A stretch of DNA of 64,000 nt. Origin: CAIOYC01 sp964243985 (lineage in GTDB: Bacteria; Pseudomonadota; Alphaproteobacteria; Caulobacterales; Caulobacteraceae). Under the pieces are notes generated by a model that had not been told where the DNA came from, did not search any database, and saw nothing but the letters and a program-made list of their open reading frames with translations. Location: NCBI GenBank assembly GCA_964243985.1, contig CAXTHJ010000001.1, positions 149,624 to 213,623 on the forward strand. Direction: 5' to 3'. Position numbers and translations under genes: made by a program. Below, piece by piece: positions 44,161 to 51,456 of this stretch (positions within the stretch are counted from its first letter, which is position 1; every line of letters starts with the position of its first letter).

Positions 44161-45654
44161 TTAGTCTTCGTCCTCATCGACCCAGTCCAGGGTCGCGCGG
44201 ACCGCCTTCTTCCAGCGGGCATAATGACGTTCGCGGGTCTTAGCGTCGAGTTTCGGTTTCCACTCGGCGGATTTCTTCCAGTTTGTCTTCAGCGCCTTCT
44301 GGTCCGGCCAGAAACCGACGGCGAGGCCTGCGGCATAGGCGGCGCCGAGGGCGGTGGTTTCGAGCACCTTCGGCCGGATCACAGGCGTATTCAGCACGTC
44401 GGCCTGGATCTGCATCAGCAGGTTGTTGGCCACCATGCCGCCGTCTGCCTTTAAGGCGATCAGGTCGACGCCGCTATCGGCGTTCATCGCCTCCACCACC
44501 TCGCGCACCTGCCAGCAGGTGGATTCCAGGACGGCGCGGGCGAGGTGAGCCTTGGTGACATAGCCGGTCAGTCCCGCGATCACCCCCCGCGCGTCCGACC
44601 GCCAGTAGGGCGCGAACAGGCCGGAGAAGGCCGGCACGAAATAGCAGCCGCCGTTGTCCTTCACCGTCTTGGCCAAGGCTTCGATATCCGGCGCGCTCTC
44701 GACAAGGCCTACGTTGTCGCGGAACCACTGCACCAGCGATCCGGCGACGGCGATGGAGCCTTCCAGCGCATAGACCGCCTTTTGATCGCCGATCTTGTAG
44801 CCGACGGTCGTGAGGAGCCCGTTCTTCGACTTCACTCGCTTTTCGCCGGTGTTCAGCAACAGAAACCCGCCGGTGCCATAGGTGCATTTGCCGTCGCCCA
44901 CCTCGAAACAGGTCTGACCGAACAGAGCCGCCTGCTGATCGCCCAGCGCCCCGGCCACCTTCACGCCCTTCAAGACGCCGGTTGCTTCGCCGTAAACTTC
45001 TGACGAGGAGCAGATTTCCGGCAGCATGGCGCAGGGCACGCCGATGGCGGCGAGCAGATCCTCGTCCCAGTCCAGAGTCTTGAGGTTCATCAGCATGGTG
45101 CGGCTGGCGTTGGTGACGTCGGTGACGTGGCGGCCGGTGAGCTTCCAGATCAGCCAGGTCTCCATGGTGCCGAACAGCACCTCGCTCGCCTCGGCGCGTT
45201 TCCTGGCGCCCTTGATCTCATCCAGCAGCCAGCGGATCTTCGGCCCGGCGAAATAGGTGGCGAGCGGCAGGCCGCATTTCTTGCGAAACCGGTCCTGTCC
45301 CTTTTCCCCGCCCAGCTTTTTCACCAGCTTATCGGTGCGGGTGTCCTGCCAGACGATGGCGTTGTGGATCGGCTCGCCGGTGGCCTTGTCCCAGAGGAGG
45401 GTCGTCTCCCGCTGGTTGGTGACGCCCACGGCGGCGAGGTCGGTCGGCTTGATCTTCAGGCTCCGCAGCGCCTGCTTCACCACCGTTTCGACGTTGGTCC
45501 AGATCTCCGAGGCGTCGTGTTCGACCCAGCCGGGCTTGGGAAAAATCTGCCGGTGCTCCTTCTGCGCTGTCGCGCAGATGTCGCCCTTCGCGTCGAAGAT
45601 GATGCAACGGGAGGAGGTCGTGCCCTGGTCGATGGCGGCGATGTAGTCAGCCAT
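44161..45654 (-). CDS. glpK: Glycerol kinase
   Basis: 497 residues. The FGGY fold: DQGTTSSRCIIFD (phosphate 1 loop), AVGVTNQRETTLLWDKATGE, KVAGALGDQQAALFGQTCFE, YGTGGFLLLNTGEKR and ALKADGGMVANNLLMQIQAD. It phosphorylates glycerol to sn-glycerol 3-phosphate in the cytosol. No glpF or glpD lies nearby. It sits 6 bp downstream of an SDR gene, which suggests translational coupling. Confidence 0.96.
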   Translation of the reverse strand: MADYIAAIDQGTTSSRCIIFDAKGDICATAQKEHRQIFPKPGWVEHDASEIWTNVETVVKQALRSLKIKPTDLAAVGVTNQRETTLLWDKATGEPIHNAIVWQDTRTDKLVKKLGGEKGQDRFRKKCGLPLATYFAGPKIRWLLDEIKGARKRAEASEVLFGTMETWLIWKLTGRHVTDVTNASRTMLMNLKTLDWDEDLLAAIGVPCAMLPEICSSSEVYGEATGVLKGVKVAGALGDQQAALFGQTCFEVGDGKCTYGTGGFLLLNTGEKRVKSKNGLLTTVGYKIGDQKAVYALEGSIAVAGSLVQWFRDNVGLVESAPDIEALAKTVKDNGGCYFVPAFSGLFAPYWRSDARGVIAGLTGYVTKAHLARAVLESTCWQVREVVEAMNADSGVDLIALKADGGMVANNLLMQIQADVLNTPVIRPKVLETTALGAAYAAGLAVGFWPDQKALKTNWKKSAEWKPKLDAKTRERHYARWKKAVRATLDWVDEDED

Positions 45655-45660
45655 CGCGGA

Positions 45661-46440
45661 TCAGAAACCGCGCATGCCCGAGAAGGCCACCCCGCCGTCC
45701 ACCGTCAGGGTCGATCCCACCACGTAATCCCCGGCGCGGGAGGCCAGGAAGATCGCCGCCCCGGCCATGTCCTCGTCCGTGCCGATCCGGCCGGCGGGGA
45801 TATATTGCGACACCTCGTCCCCATGATCGCGAGCGGCGCGGTTCATCTCCGAGGCGAAGGCGCCGGGGGCGAGCGACGTCACTACGATGTGCTCGGGGAT
45901 CAGCTGCGCCGCCATCCGCCGCGTCAGGTGGATCAGGCCGGCCTTGGACGCGTGATAGGAATAGGTCTCCATCAGATTGGGCCGGATGCCGTCGATGGAG
46001 GTGATGTTGATCACTTTCGAAGGCTTCTCCGGGCTGGCCCCCGCCTTCAAGGCGCCGTGCAGAGCCTGGGTCAGGAAGAAGGGCGACTTGACGTTCAGGT
46101 CCATCACCTTGTCCCAGCCGCTTTCCGGGAATTCGTCGAACGGCGCGCCCCAGGCCGCGCCGGCGTTGTTCACCAGGATGTCGAGCTTGGACTCGTGCTG
46201 GGCGTAGGTGGCGGCGAGCGCCTTGGCGCCCTCCACCGTGGAGACGTCCTGAGGCAGGGCGATGCAGACGCCCGCCTTGGAAAGCTCCTCCGCCGTCTCC
46301 ACGCACGCCGGCACCTTGCGGGCGGAGATGTAGACCTTGGCGCCCTGAGCGATGAAGCCGCGGGCGATCATCTTGCCGATGCCGCGCGAGCCGCCAGTGA
46401 TCAGGGCCGTGCGGCCTTCGAGCGAAAACAGGTCTTTCAT
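45661..46440 (-). CDS. SDR-family oxidoreductase (RhlG-like)
   Basis: 259 residues. TALITGGSRGIGKMIARGFI for NAD(P) binding, NNAGAAW, NITSIDG (catalytic Ser region), YSYHASKAGLIHL (Tyr-Lys) and a terminal VVGSTLTVDGGVAFSG. It resembles 3-oxoacyl reductases of the RhlG/FabG type. First gene of the SDR-glpK-S9 operon, divergent from the DUF969 operon across a 96-bp gap. Confidence 0.9.
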   Translation of the reverse strand: MKDLFSLEGRTALITGGSRGIGKMIARGFIAQGAKVYISARKVPACVETAEELSKAGVCIALPQDVSTVEGAKALAATYAQHESKLDILVNNAGAAWGAPFDEFPESGWDKVMDLNVKSPFFLTQALHGALKAGASPEKPSKVINITSIDGIRPNLMETYSYHASKAGLIHLTRRMAAQLIPEHIVVTSLAPGAFASEMNRAARDHGDEVSQYIPAGRIGTDEDMAGAAIFLASRAGDYVVGSTLTVDGGVAFSGMRGF

Positions 46441-46536
46441 AGCTTTCCTCCGCGCGGCTCTTTCATCCGCCTCGCCCTGACCGTAGCCTAGCGACGGCGG
46501 ACAAGGCTAGCGCCGGATGGGGGAGGGCGGGATTTC

Positions 46537-47232
46537 ATGCTGACGCTTCTCGGCATCGCGGTGGTGGTGGGCGGTTTCGCCATCCGGCTGAACCCGCTCC
46601 TGGTGGTGGCCGCCGCCGCTTTGGTGACGGGACTGGCGGCCGGGATGAGCCCCGTGGCGGTGATCTCGGCGTTCGGCAGGGCCTTCAACCAGAACCGTTA
46701 TGTCAGCGTGGTGTGGCTGGTGCTGCCGGTGATCGGGCTTCTGGAGCGATATGGGCTGCAGGTGCGGGCGCGGGCATTGATCGGCCAGCTCAAGAGCGCC
46801 ACGGCGGGGCGTATCCTGATGATCTACTTCGTGGTGCGCCAGCTCACCGCCGCCATCGGCCTGATCTCCCTGGGTGGCCATGCGCAGGTGGTGCGCCCCC
46901 TGATCGCTCCTATGGCGGAGGCTGCGGGGGATAAAACGCACGGACCGCTGCCAGGGAAAGTGCGGGAACGCATCCGCGCCTACGCCGCCGCCACCGACAA
47001 CATCGCGGTCTTCTTCGGAGAGGACATCTTCATCGCCTTCGGGTCGATCCTTTTGATCAAGAGCACCCTGTCGTCCAATGGCGTCGAGGTGTCGCCGCTG
47101 CAGCTGTCCGCTTGGGCGATCCCGACGGCGGGGTTGGCGGCGGTGATCCACGTCGTGCGGATGCTGCTGTTCGACCGGCGGCTCGGGCGCGAGGCGCGAG
47201 CCGCCCAAGCGCCCGAAGCCAAGCAGCCATGA
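46537..47232 (+). CDS. DUF969-family membrane protein
   Basis: 231 residues with about five to six helices (TLLGIAVVVGGFAIRLNPLL, YVSVVWLVLPVIGLLERYGL, GRILMIYFVVRQLTAAIGLI) and the polar stretch RAYAAATDNIAVFFGEDIF. DUF969 always occurs with DUF979 and together they resemble a split anion-type transporter. As I recall, comparative genomics has linked the pair to uptake of 5-oxoproline or similar. The stop overlaps the DUF979 start. Confidence 0.88.
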   Translation: MLTLLGIAVVVGGFAIRLNPLLVVAAAALVTGLAAGMSPVAVISAFGRAFNQNRYVSVVWLVLPVIGLLERYGLQVRARALIGQLKSATAGRILMIYFVVRQLTAAIGLISLGGHAQVVRPLIAPMAEAAGDKTHGPLPGKVRERIRAYAAATDNIAVFFGEDIFIAFGSILLIKSTLSSNGVEVSPLQLSAWAIPTAGLAAVIHVVRMLLFDRRLGREARAAQAPEAKQP

Positions 47233-48185
47233 TCGGCGTCGATGCGGCCTACGCCCTCGCCGGCCTGATGTTCGCCGGCCTGGCGATCCTCAGCGCCTGT
47301 GACGGCTCCAATCCCAAGCGGTGGGGGAACACCGCGTTCTGGGGCCTGTTCGCCCTGAGCTTCCTGGCGGGAAGATTCATGGGCGATCTCGCCAACGGCT
47401 GCCTGATCCTCGCCATGGTGCTGATCGCCGGGTTCGGCGGCCTGGGACGAGGCGAGCCGGGGACCACAACGCCGGAGCAACGCGAAGCCTCGGCGGCGCG
47501 GTTCGGAAATCGCCTGTTCGTCCCCGCCCTGACCATCCCCGTGGTCACCCTGTTCGGCGCGCTGGTGATGGCCAAGGTCAATATCGGCGGCCGTCCCTTG
47601 ATCGACCCGAAACAGACCACGCCCATCTCCCTTGGCCTTGGCGTTATCGCAGCGCTGGCGGTCGCCTTTGTGATGCTCAGGCCAAAGCCGATGGAGCCGC
47701 TGCAGGAGGCGCGACGGTTGATGGACTCTGTGGGTTGGGCGCCGCTCTTGCCGCAGACGCTGGCCGCGCTCGGCGTGGTGTTCGCGCTGGCGGGCGTCGG
47801 GACGGTCATCGGCGGGCTCGCCACCCACTGGCTGCCGCTGCATAGCCGTTTCGCCGCCGTCTGCGCCTTCACCGTCGGCATGGCCCTCTTCACCATGATC
47901 ATGGGCAACGCCTTCGCCGCCTTTCCGGTGATGGCGACAGCGATCGGCCTGCCGCTGATCGTCAAGACCTTCCATGGCGACGCGGCGGTGATGGGGGCGA
48001 TCGGCATGTTGTCCGGCTTCTGCGGCACGCTGCTGACGCCCATGGCCGCCAACTTCAACCTGATCCCGGTGGCCCTCCTGGAGCTAAAGGACCGCAACGC
48101 CGTGATCAAGGCGCAGGCGCCGACGGCGGTGCTGCTGCTGATCGCCAACACCCTTCTGATGTATGTCCTCGTCTTCCGAAACTGA
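47229..48185 (+). CDS. DUF979-family membrane protein
   Basis: 318 residues from ATG 47229, overlapping DUF969 by ATGA. About nine helices; conserved blocks are LSFLAGRFMGDLANGCLILA and TMIMGNAFAAFPVMATAIGL. The GFCGTLLTPMAANFNLIPVA segment is typical of the C-terminal transporter half. It is the probable partner subunit of DUF969. The physiological substrate is not established here; no oxoprolinase genes are in the window. Confidence 0.88.
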   Translation: MIGVDAAYALAGLMFAGLAILSACDGSNPKRWGNTAFWGLFALSFLAGRFMGDLANGCLILAMVLIAGFGGLGRGEPGTTTPEQREASAARFGNRLFVPALTIPVVTLFGALVMAKVNIGGRPLIDPKQTTPISLGLGVIAALAVAFVMLRPKPMEPLQEARRLMDSVGWAPLLPQTLAALGVVFALAGVGTVIGGLATHWLPLHSRFAAVCAFTVGMALFTMIMGNAFAAFPVMATAIGLPLIVKTFHGDAAVMGAIGMLSGFCGTLLTPMAANFNLIPVALLELKDRNAVIKAQAPTAVLLLIANTLLMYVLVFRN

Positions 48186-48186
48186 C

Positions 48187-49197
48187 ATGCCCCATAGCCT
48201 GACGCCCGAGATCGCCTCGACGTTCGCCCGCATCGCGCTGGGTCACGTCACCCGCGAGTACCCCAACAAGCTCGATCACGTCATGACCGCCGACGAGGCC
48301 GTGGTGAGCGTCTGCGCCCTGCACCCGATCTTCTACGGGAGCTTCGACTGGCACTCCTGCGTGCATGGCTATTGGCTGCTGGCACGGATCCGGCGGCGGT
48401 TCCCTGACAGGCCTGAGGCGGGCGAGATAGAGGCCTTGTTCGACACCGCCTTTATCGAAGCGAACGTCACGGGCGAGGGCGCCTATTTGGCGCGACCCCT
48501 CTCCGCCGGGTTCGAGCGGCCCTACGGCTGGGCCTGGCTGCTGATGCTGGCGGCGGAATTGGCCCAGCACGAGGATGCGCCAGGGCGGCGCTGGTCCGTG
48601 GCGCTGCGGCCGCTTGCGGAGGCGTTCGCCAAGCGGTTCAAGGATTTTCTGCCTAAAGCGACGTACCCAGTGCGGACCGGCGTTCACACCTCCACCGCCT
48701 TCGCGCTGCGCCTGGCGATTGACTACGCCGAGGTCTTCAATGACGCCGATCTGATAAGCCTGTTGGGAACCCGGTTGCTGGCCTGGCATGCGGAGGATCG
48801 CGACGCCCAGGCGTGGGAGCCCTCCGGCGACGCCTTCCTTTCGCCCGTGCTGATGGAGGCGGAAGCTATGCGTCGTGCCTTAGCCCCTGAAGAGTTCAGC
48901 CCCTGGTTTTCCGCTTTCCTGCCCCGCCTCGCCGCCCATGAGCCCAAACAGTTGTTCGAACCCGCCGAGGTAAGCGATCGAAGCGACGGCAAGATCGCCC
49001 ATCTCGACGGCCTGAACCTCAGCCGCGCTTGGTGCTTTCGCTCGTTGGCGTCGGTCTTGACGGCGGACGATCCACGGCGCGCGGTGATGCTGGACGCGGC
49101 CGAGCAGCACCTAGCCGCCAGCCTGCCGCACGTGGCGGGGGACTATATGGGCGAGCACTGGCTGGCCAGCTTCGCCCTTCTGGCCCTGGACGCTTAA
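48187..49197 (+). CDS. DUF2891-family protein
   Basis: About 336 residues, start ATG 48187 (an in-frame ATG at 48163 would overlap DUF979). It opens ARIALGHVTREYPNKLDHVM and carries LHPIFYGSFDWHSCVHGYWL, both diagnostic of DUF2891, a soluble all-helical barrel-like family of unknown activity. His/Asp/Glu-rich motifs such as FDWHSCVHG suggest an enzyme. It regularly follows DUF969-DUF979, as here, and may process the transported compound. Confidence 0.88.
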   Translation: MPHSLTPEIASTFARIALGHVTREYPNKLDHVMTADEAVVSVCALHPIFYGSFDWHSCVHGYWLLARIRRRFPDRPEAGEIEALFDTAFIEANVTGEGAYLARPLSAGFERPYGWAWLLMLAAELAQHEDAPGRRWSVALRPLAEAFAKRFKDFLPKATYPVRTGVHTSTAFALRLAIDYAEVFNDADLISLLGTRLLAWHAEDRDAQAWEPSGDAFLSPVLMEAEAMRRALAPEEFSPWFSAFLPRLAAHEPKQLFEPAEVSDRSDGKIAHLDGLNLSRAWCFRSLASVLTADDPRRAVMLDAAEQHLAASLPHVAGDYMGEHWLASFALLALDA

Positions 49198-49251
49198 TTT
49201 GTGGTCGCGCTTCCGGACGGCGAACCGGCGTCCACTTCGCCTGAAAGCGCT

Positions 49252-49710
49252 CTAGCGGACCACCACCACCCGCTCCATCGGCGCCAGCTTGGCCAGGAGC
49301 TTGTTCTGCGCGCGGAAGGGCACGCCTTCCTTGTCCATGGCGAACTGCAGGTCCTCCACCAGCGCGTTGAAGTCCGACATCTGCAGGCCCATGTCCTTGT
49401 GCGCGGCCTTCATGTCCTTGCCCGTATAGGTACAGGGACCGTCCAGCAGGTAGCAGAACTGTTCCGACAGCATCTTCTTCAGGTGCGGGATGTCCTGGCC
49501 CTTGAAGATGTCGGAGATGCGCGGGTCGGCCATGGACTTGTCGATCAGGGTGCTGGTCACCCGGTCCACGCCCTCCTGGCCGTGAAACGCCTTGAATACG
49601 GCGTCGCTGGTCATCGGCGCGGCGCCGGCGTCGCCGTCCGCAGCGAAACTCGGCGTTGTGACGGCAAAGGCGGCGATGGCGAGAAGAGGGATCATGGCTT
49701 TATGGGTCAT
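49252..49710 (-). CDS. Exported group 1 truncated hemoglobin
   Basis: 152 residues from ATG 49710 with a signal peptide (IPLLAIAAFAVTTPSFA). The globin part has the 2-on-2 pattern VFKAFHGQEGVDRVTSTLID, HLKKMLSEQFCYLLDGP and AAHKDMGLQMSDFNALVEDL, where His104 is the probable proximal heme ligand. Two cysteines (86 and 93) flank the E/F region. Export is unusual for globins and suggests a periplasmic oxygen or NO role. It is downstream of DUF3034 on the same strand (20-bp gap). Confidence 0.88.
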   Translation of the reverse strand: MTHKAMIPLLAIAAFAVTTPSFAADGDAGAAPMTSDAVFKAFHGQEGVDRVTSTLIDKSMADPRISDIFKGQDIPHLKKMLSEQFCYLLDGPCTYTGKDMKAAHKDMGLQMSDFNALVEDLQFAMDKEGVPFRAQNKLLAKLAPMERVVVVR

Positions 49711-49730
49711 GTTCAGATCCTGACGATTGA

Positions 49731-50612
49731 TCAGAAGCCGGCCTGCAGCGAGACGTAAAGACCGTGCTGGTCCTTGAACGTCGCGATGTCGCCGAGGCTG
49801 GCGTAGGCGAGGGTGAGGGAGATGTGCTTGTTCAGGGCGTAGGCGGCGAACAGGTCCCACCAGTCATCTTCCTTGGCGAAGCCGAGGTTGTCCGGCTTGG
49901 TGCGGTACTCGCCGCCGATGACAAGCTGTTTGGTTAGAAGATAGGCGGCAGAGCCCTCGAACTCGGGGGAGTAATCGCTGTTCTTGTCGCCGCCAAAGCC
50001 GAGGAGCCCGGTCTGGTTGGCCTTGGTGTAGCGGAGGGTGGCGTCGAGGACGAGGCTTTGATCCAGTAAGACTTTCGTGGCGGCCACGTAGAAGTCCGTA
50101 CCCGAACTATCCTTGGCGCCGACGGCGTGAACGATGGCGTCCTTGTCGTTCTTCTTATACTGGGCGCCGACCGCGATCTGGGGCAGCCATGTATCCTGGT
50201 CGTAGACCGCGTCGCCAATCACCCTGAGTTTGGCGCCGAACACATCCTGATCGAAGGTGAAGTTCTTGCCAAGGCCGAGCTTGGCGCCGGTGGACCCGGT
50301 GTCGAACTCTTCCCGCGCGTAGGACAGCTCCACCCGGTCCCACAGGCCGACCGAGGCGCCGTAGTCACGCAGGGTGTAGTCGGAGAGGTCCACATAGGTG
50401 GCGTGCGCATTGGCGCCGATCCCGTCGCGGGTCTCATAGCCGGTGATTGTCGCCCAGCTCGCCAAACCACCGCCGGCGGACCCTTCGATGGTGGAAACAC
50501 CCTGTGTCAGCAGCAGCTTGCCGCTGTTAACCAGGTCCATGGCTTGCGCCATGCCGACGTTGCTCAGGAAAGCCGCGGCGATCGCGCAATGAAATGTCTT
50601 GATGAATTGCAT
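49731..50612 (-). CDS. DUF3034-family outer-membrane beta-barrel protein
   Basis: About 293 residues from ATG 50612 with a signal peptide ending MAQA. Alternating hydrophobic/aromatic strands (YGASVGLWDRVELSYAREEF, KLRVIGDAVYDQDTWLPQIA, HISLTLAYASLGDI) and a C-terminal Phe mark an outer-membrane barrel of DUF3034. The start segment has DLVNSGKLLLTQGVSTIEGS, which is typical. It shares an operon with the exported globin and is divergent from the cupredoxin-EAL operon. Confidence 0.9.
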   Translation of the reverse strand: MQFIKTFHCAIAAAFLSNVGMAQAMDLVNSGKLLLTQGVSTIEGSAGGGLASWATITGYETRDGIGANAHATYVDLSDYTLRDYGASVGLWDRVELSYAREEFDTGSTGAKLGLGKNFTFDQDVFGAKLRVIGDAVYDQDTWLPQIAVGAQYKKNDKDAIVHAVGAKDSSGTDFYVAATKVLLDQSLVLDATLRYTKANQTGLLGFGGDKNSDYSPEFEGSAAYLLTKQLVIGGEYRTKPDNLGFAKEDDWWDLFAAYALNKHISLTLAYASLGDIATFKDQHGLYVSLQAGF

Positions 50613-50678
50613 TGGGCCTCCCCGCCGATGCAAATGCAGTTAAGGTAAACCCCCCACTAAAACGTTAAATCGACCTCG

Positions 50679-50695
50679 CTAAAGTGAAGCTTTAG
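50679..50695. promoter_or_regulatory. Inverted repeat in the DUF3034/cupredoxin divergent promoter
   Basis: CTAAAG (50679-50684), TGAAG spacer, CTTTAG (50690-50695). It lies 67 bp upstream of DUF3034 and ~130 bp upstream of the cupredoxin gene in an AT-rich gap. It could be a shared operator. Confidence 0.4.
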
Positions 50696-50823
50696 TCTAA
50701 ACGATATACAACCAAGGGTAGGTATTTGGCCAGTGAAAGGCGAACATTCTGCTGCCCGCGCCCGTCAAGACTGCACGTGCGATGGTTTACCTGCAATTCA
50801 CGAAAACCTTTTAAGTAAATCCC

Positions 50824-51450
50824 ATGCGTCTATTTCTCGCCATTGTCGGGCTGCTGCTCGTCTCCACACCAGCGGCGGCGGCGGACTTTTCCGTGCTGGT
50901 CAGGAACGCGGCGGGTCAGCCGGTCAGGGATGCGGTGGTGACGCTCACGCCAGCGGGCGGCGTGCACGGTCCGATCAAGTTCGACTGGCCGCTGCGGATG
51001 CAACAGCAGAACATCCAGTTCGACCCCTTCGTGCTGATTGTGCCGGTCGGGGCGGATGTCTCCTTTCCAAACCGCGACGCGGTTCGCCATCACGTCTATT
51101 CGTTTTCGCCGGCCAAGCGCTTCGAGTTGAAACTCTACGCCAAGGACGAGACCCGCTCCGTGCATTTCGACAAGGTCGGCGTGATCGCCCTCGGCTGTAA
51201 CATCCACGACACCATGGTCGCCTTCATCAAGGTGGTGGATACGCCCTATGCGGCGAAAACCGACGGCGCGGGCGCTGTAAAGCTCAAGGATGTCCCCCAG
51301 GGCCAAGCCGTGCTGCGTGTCTGGCAGCCCTACTTGAAAGCGCCGAACAACGAAGTGACCCGAACCATCAACGCGCCGGCGCAAGGCGAAGGGCATGAGG
51401 TGATGGTCATAGACGTGCGCGCCCCGCCCGCGCCCATGATCATGCACTGA
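50824..51450 (+). CDS. Periplasmic cupredoxin-like protein (annotated elsewhere as methylamine utilization protein)
   Basis: 208 residues with a signal peptide (residues 1-20). The domain has FPNRDAVRHHVYSF and GVIALGCNIHDTMVAF, giving a type-1 copper set of His89/His90, Cys125, His128 and Met131. An Ig-like N-terminal repeat and the C-terminal VPQGQAVLRVWQPYLKAP complete it. No methylamine dehydrogenase genes are present. It starts a two-gene operon with an EAL protein 6 bp downstream, so it probably feeds a redox or copper signal to that sensor (inference). Confidence 0.8.
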   Translation: MRLFLAIVGLLLVSTPAAAADFSVLVRNAAGQPVRDAVVTLTPAGGVHGPIKFDWPLRMQQQNIQFDPFVLIVPVGADVSFPNRDAVRHHVYSFSPAKRFELKLYAKDETRSVHFDKVGVIALGCNIHDTMVAFIKVVDTPYAAKTDGAGAVKLKDVPQGQAVLRVWQPYLKAPNNEVTRTINAPAQGEGHEVMVIDVRAPPAPMIMH

Positions 51451-51456
51451 TAGACC

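Noticed and set aside
45127..46491. 454-codon open frame on the plus strand
   Set aside because: Antisense to glycerol kinase and the SDR gene; repetitive Gly/Arg/His/Asp composition typical of GC-rich shadow frames.
50824..51450. Methylamine dehydrogenase pathway
   Set aside because: Only the cupredoxin-like protein carries that label; no mau structural or maturation genes are present.
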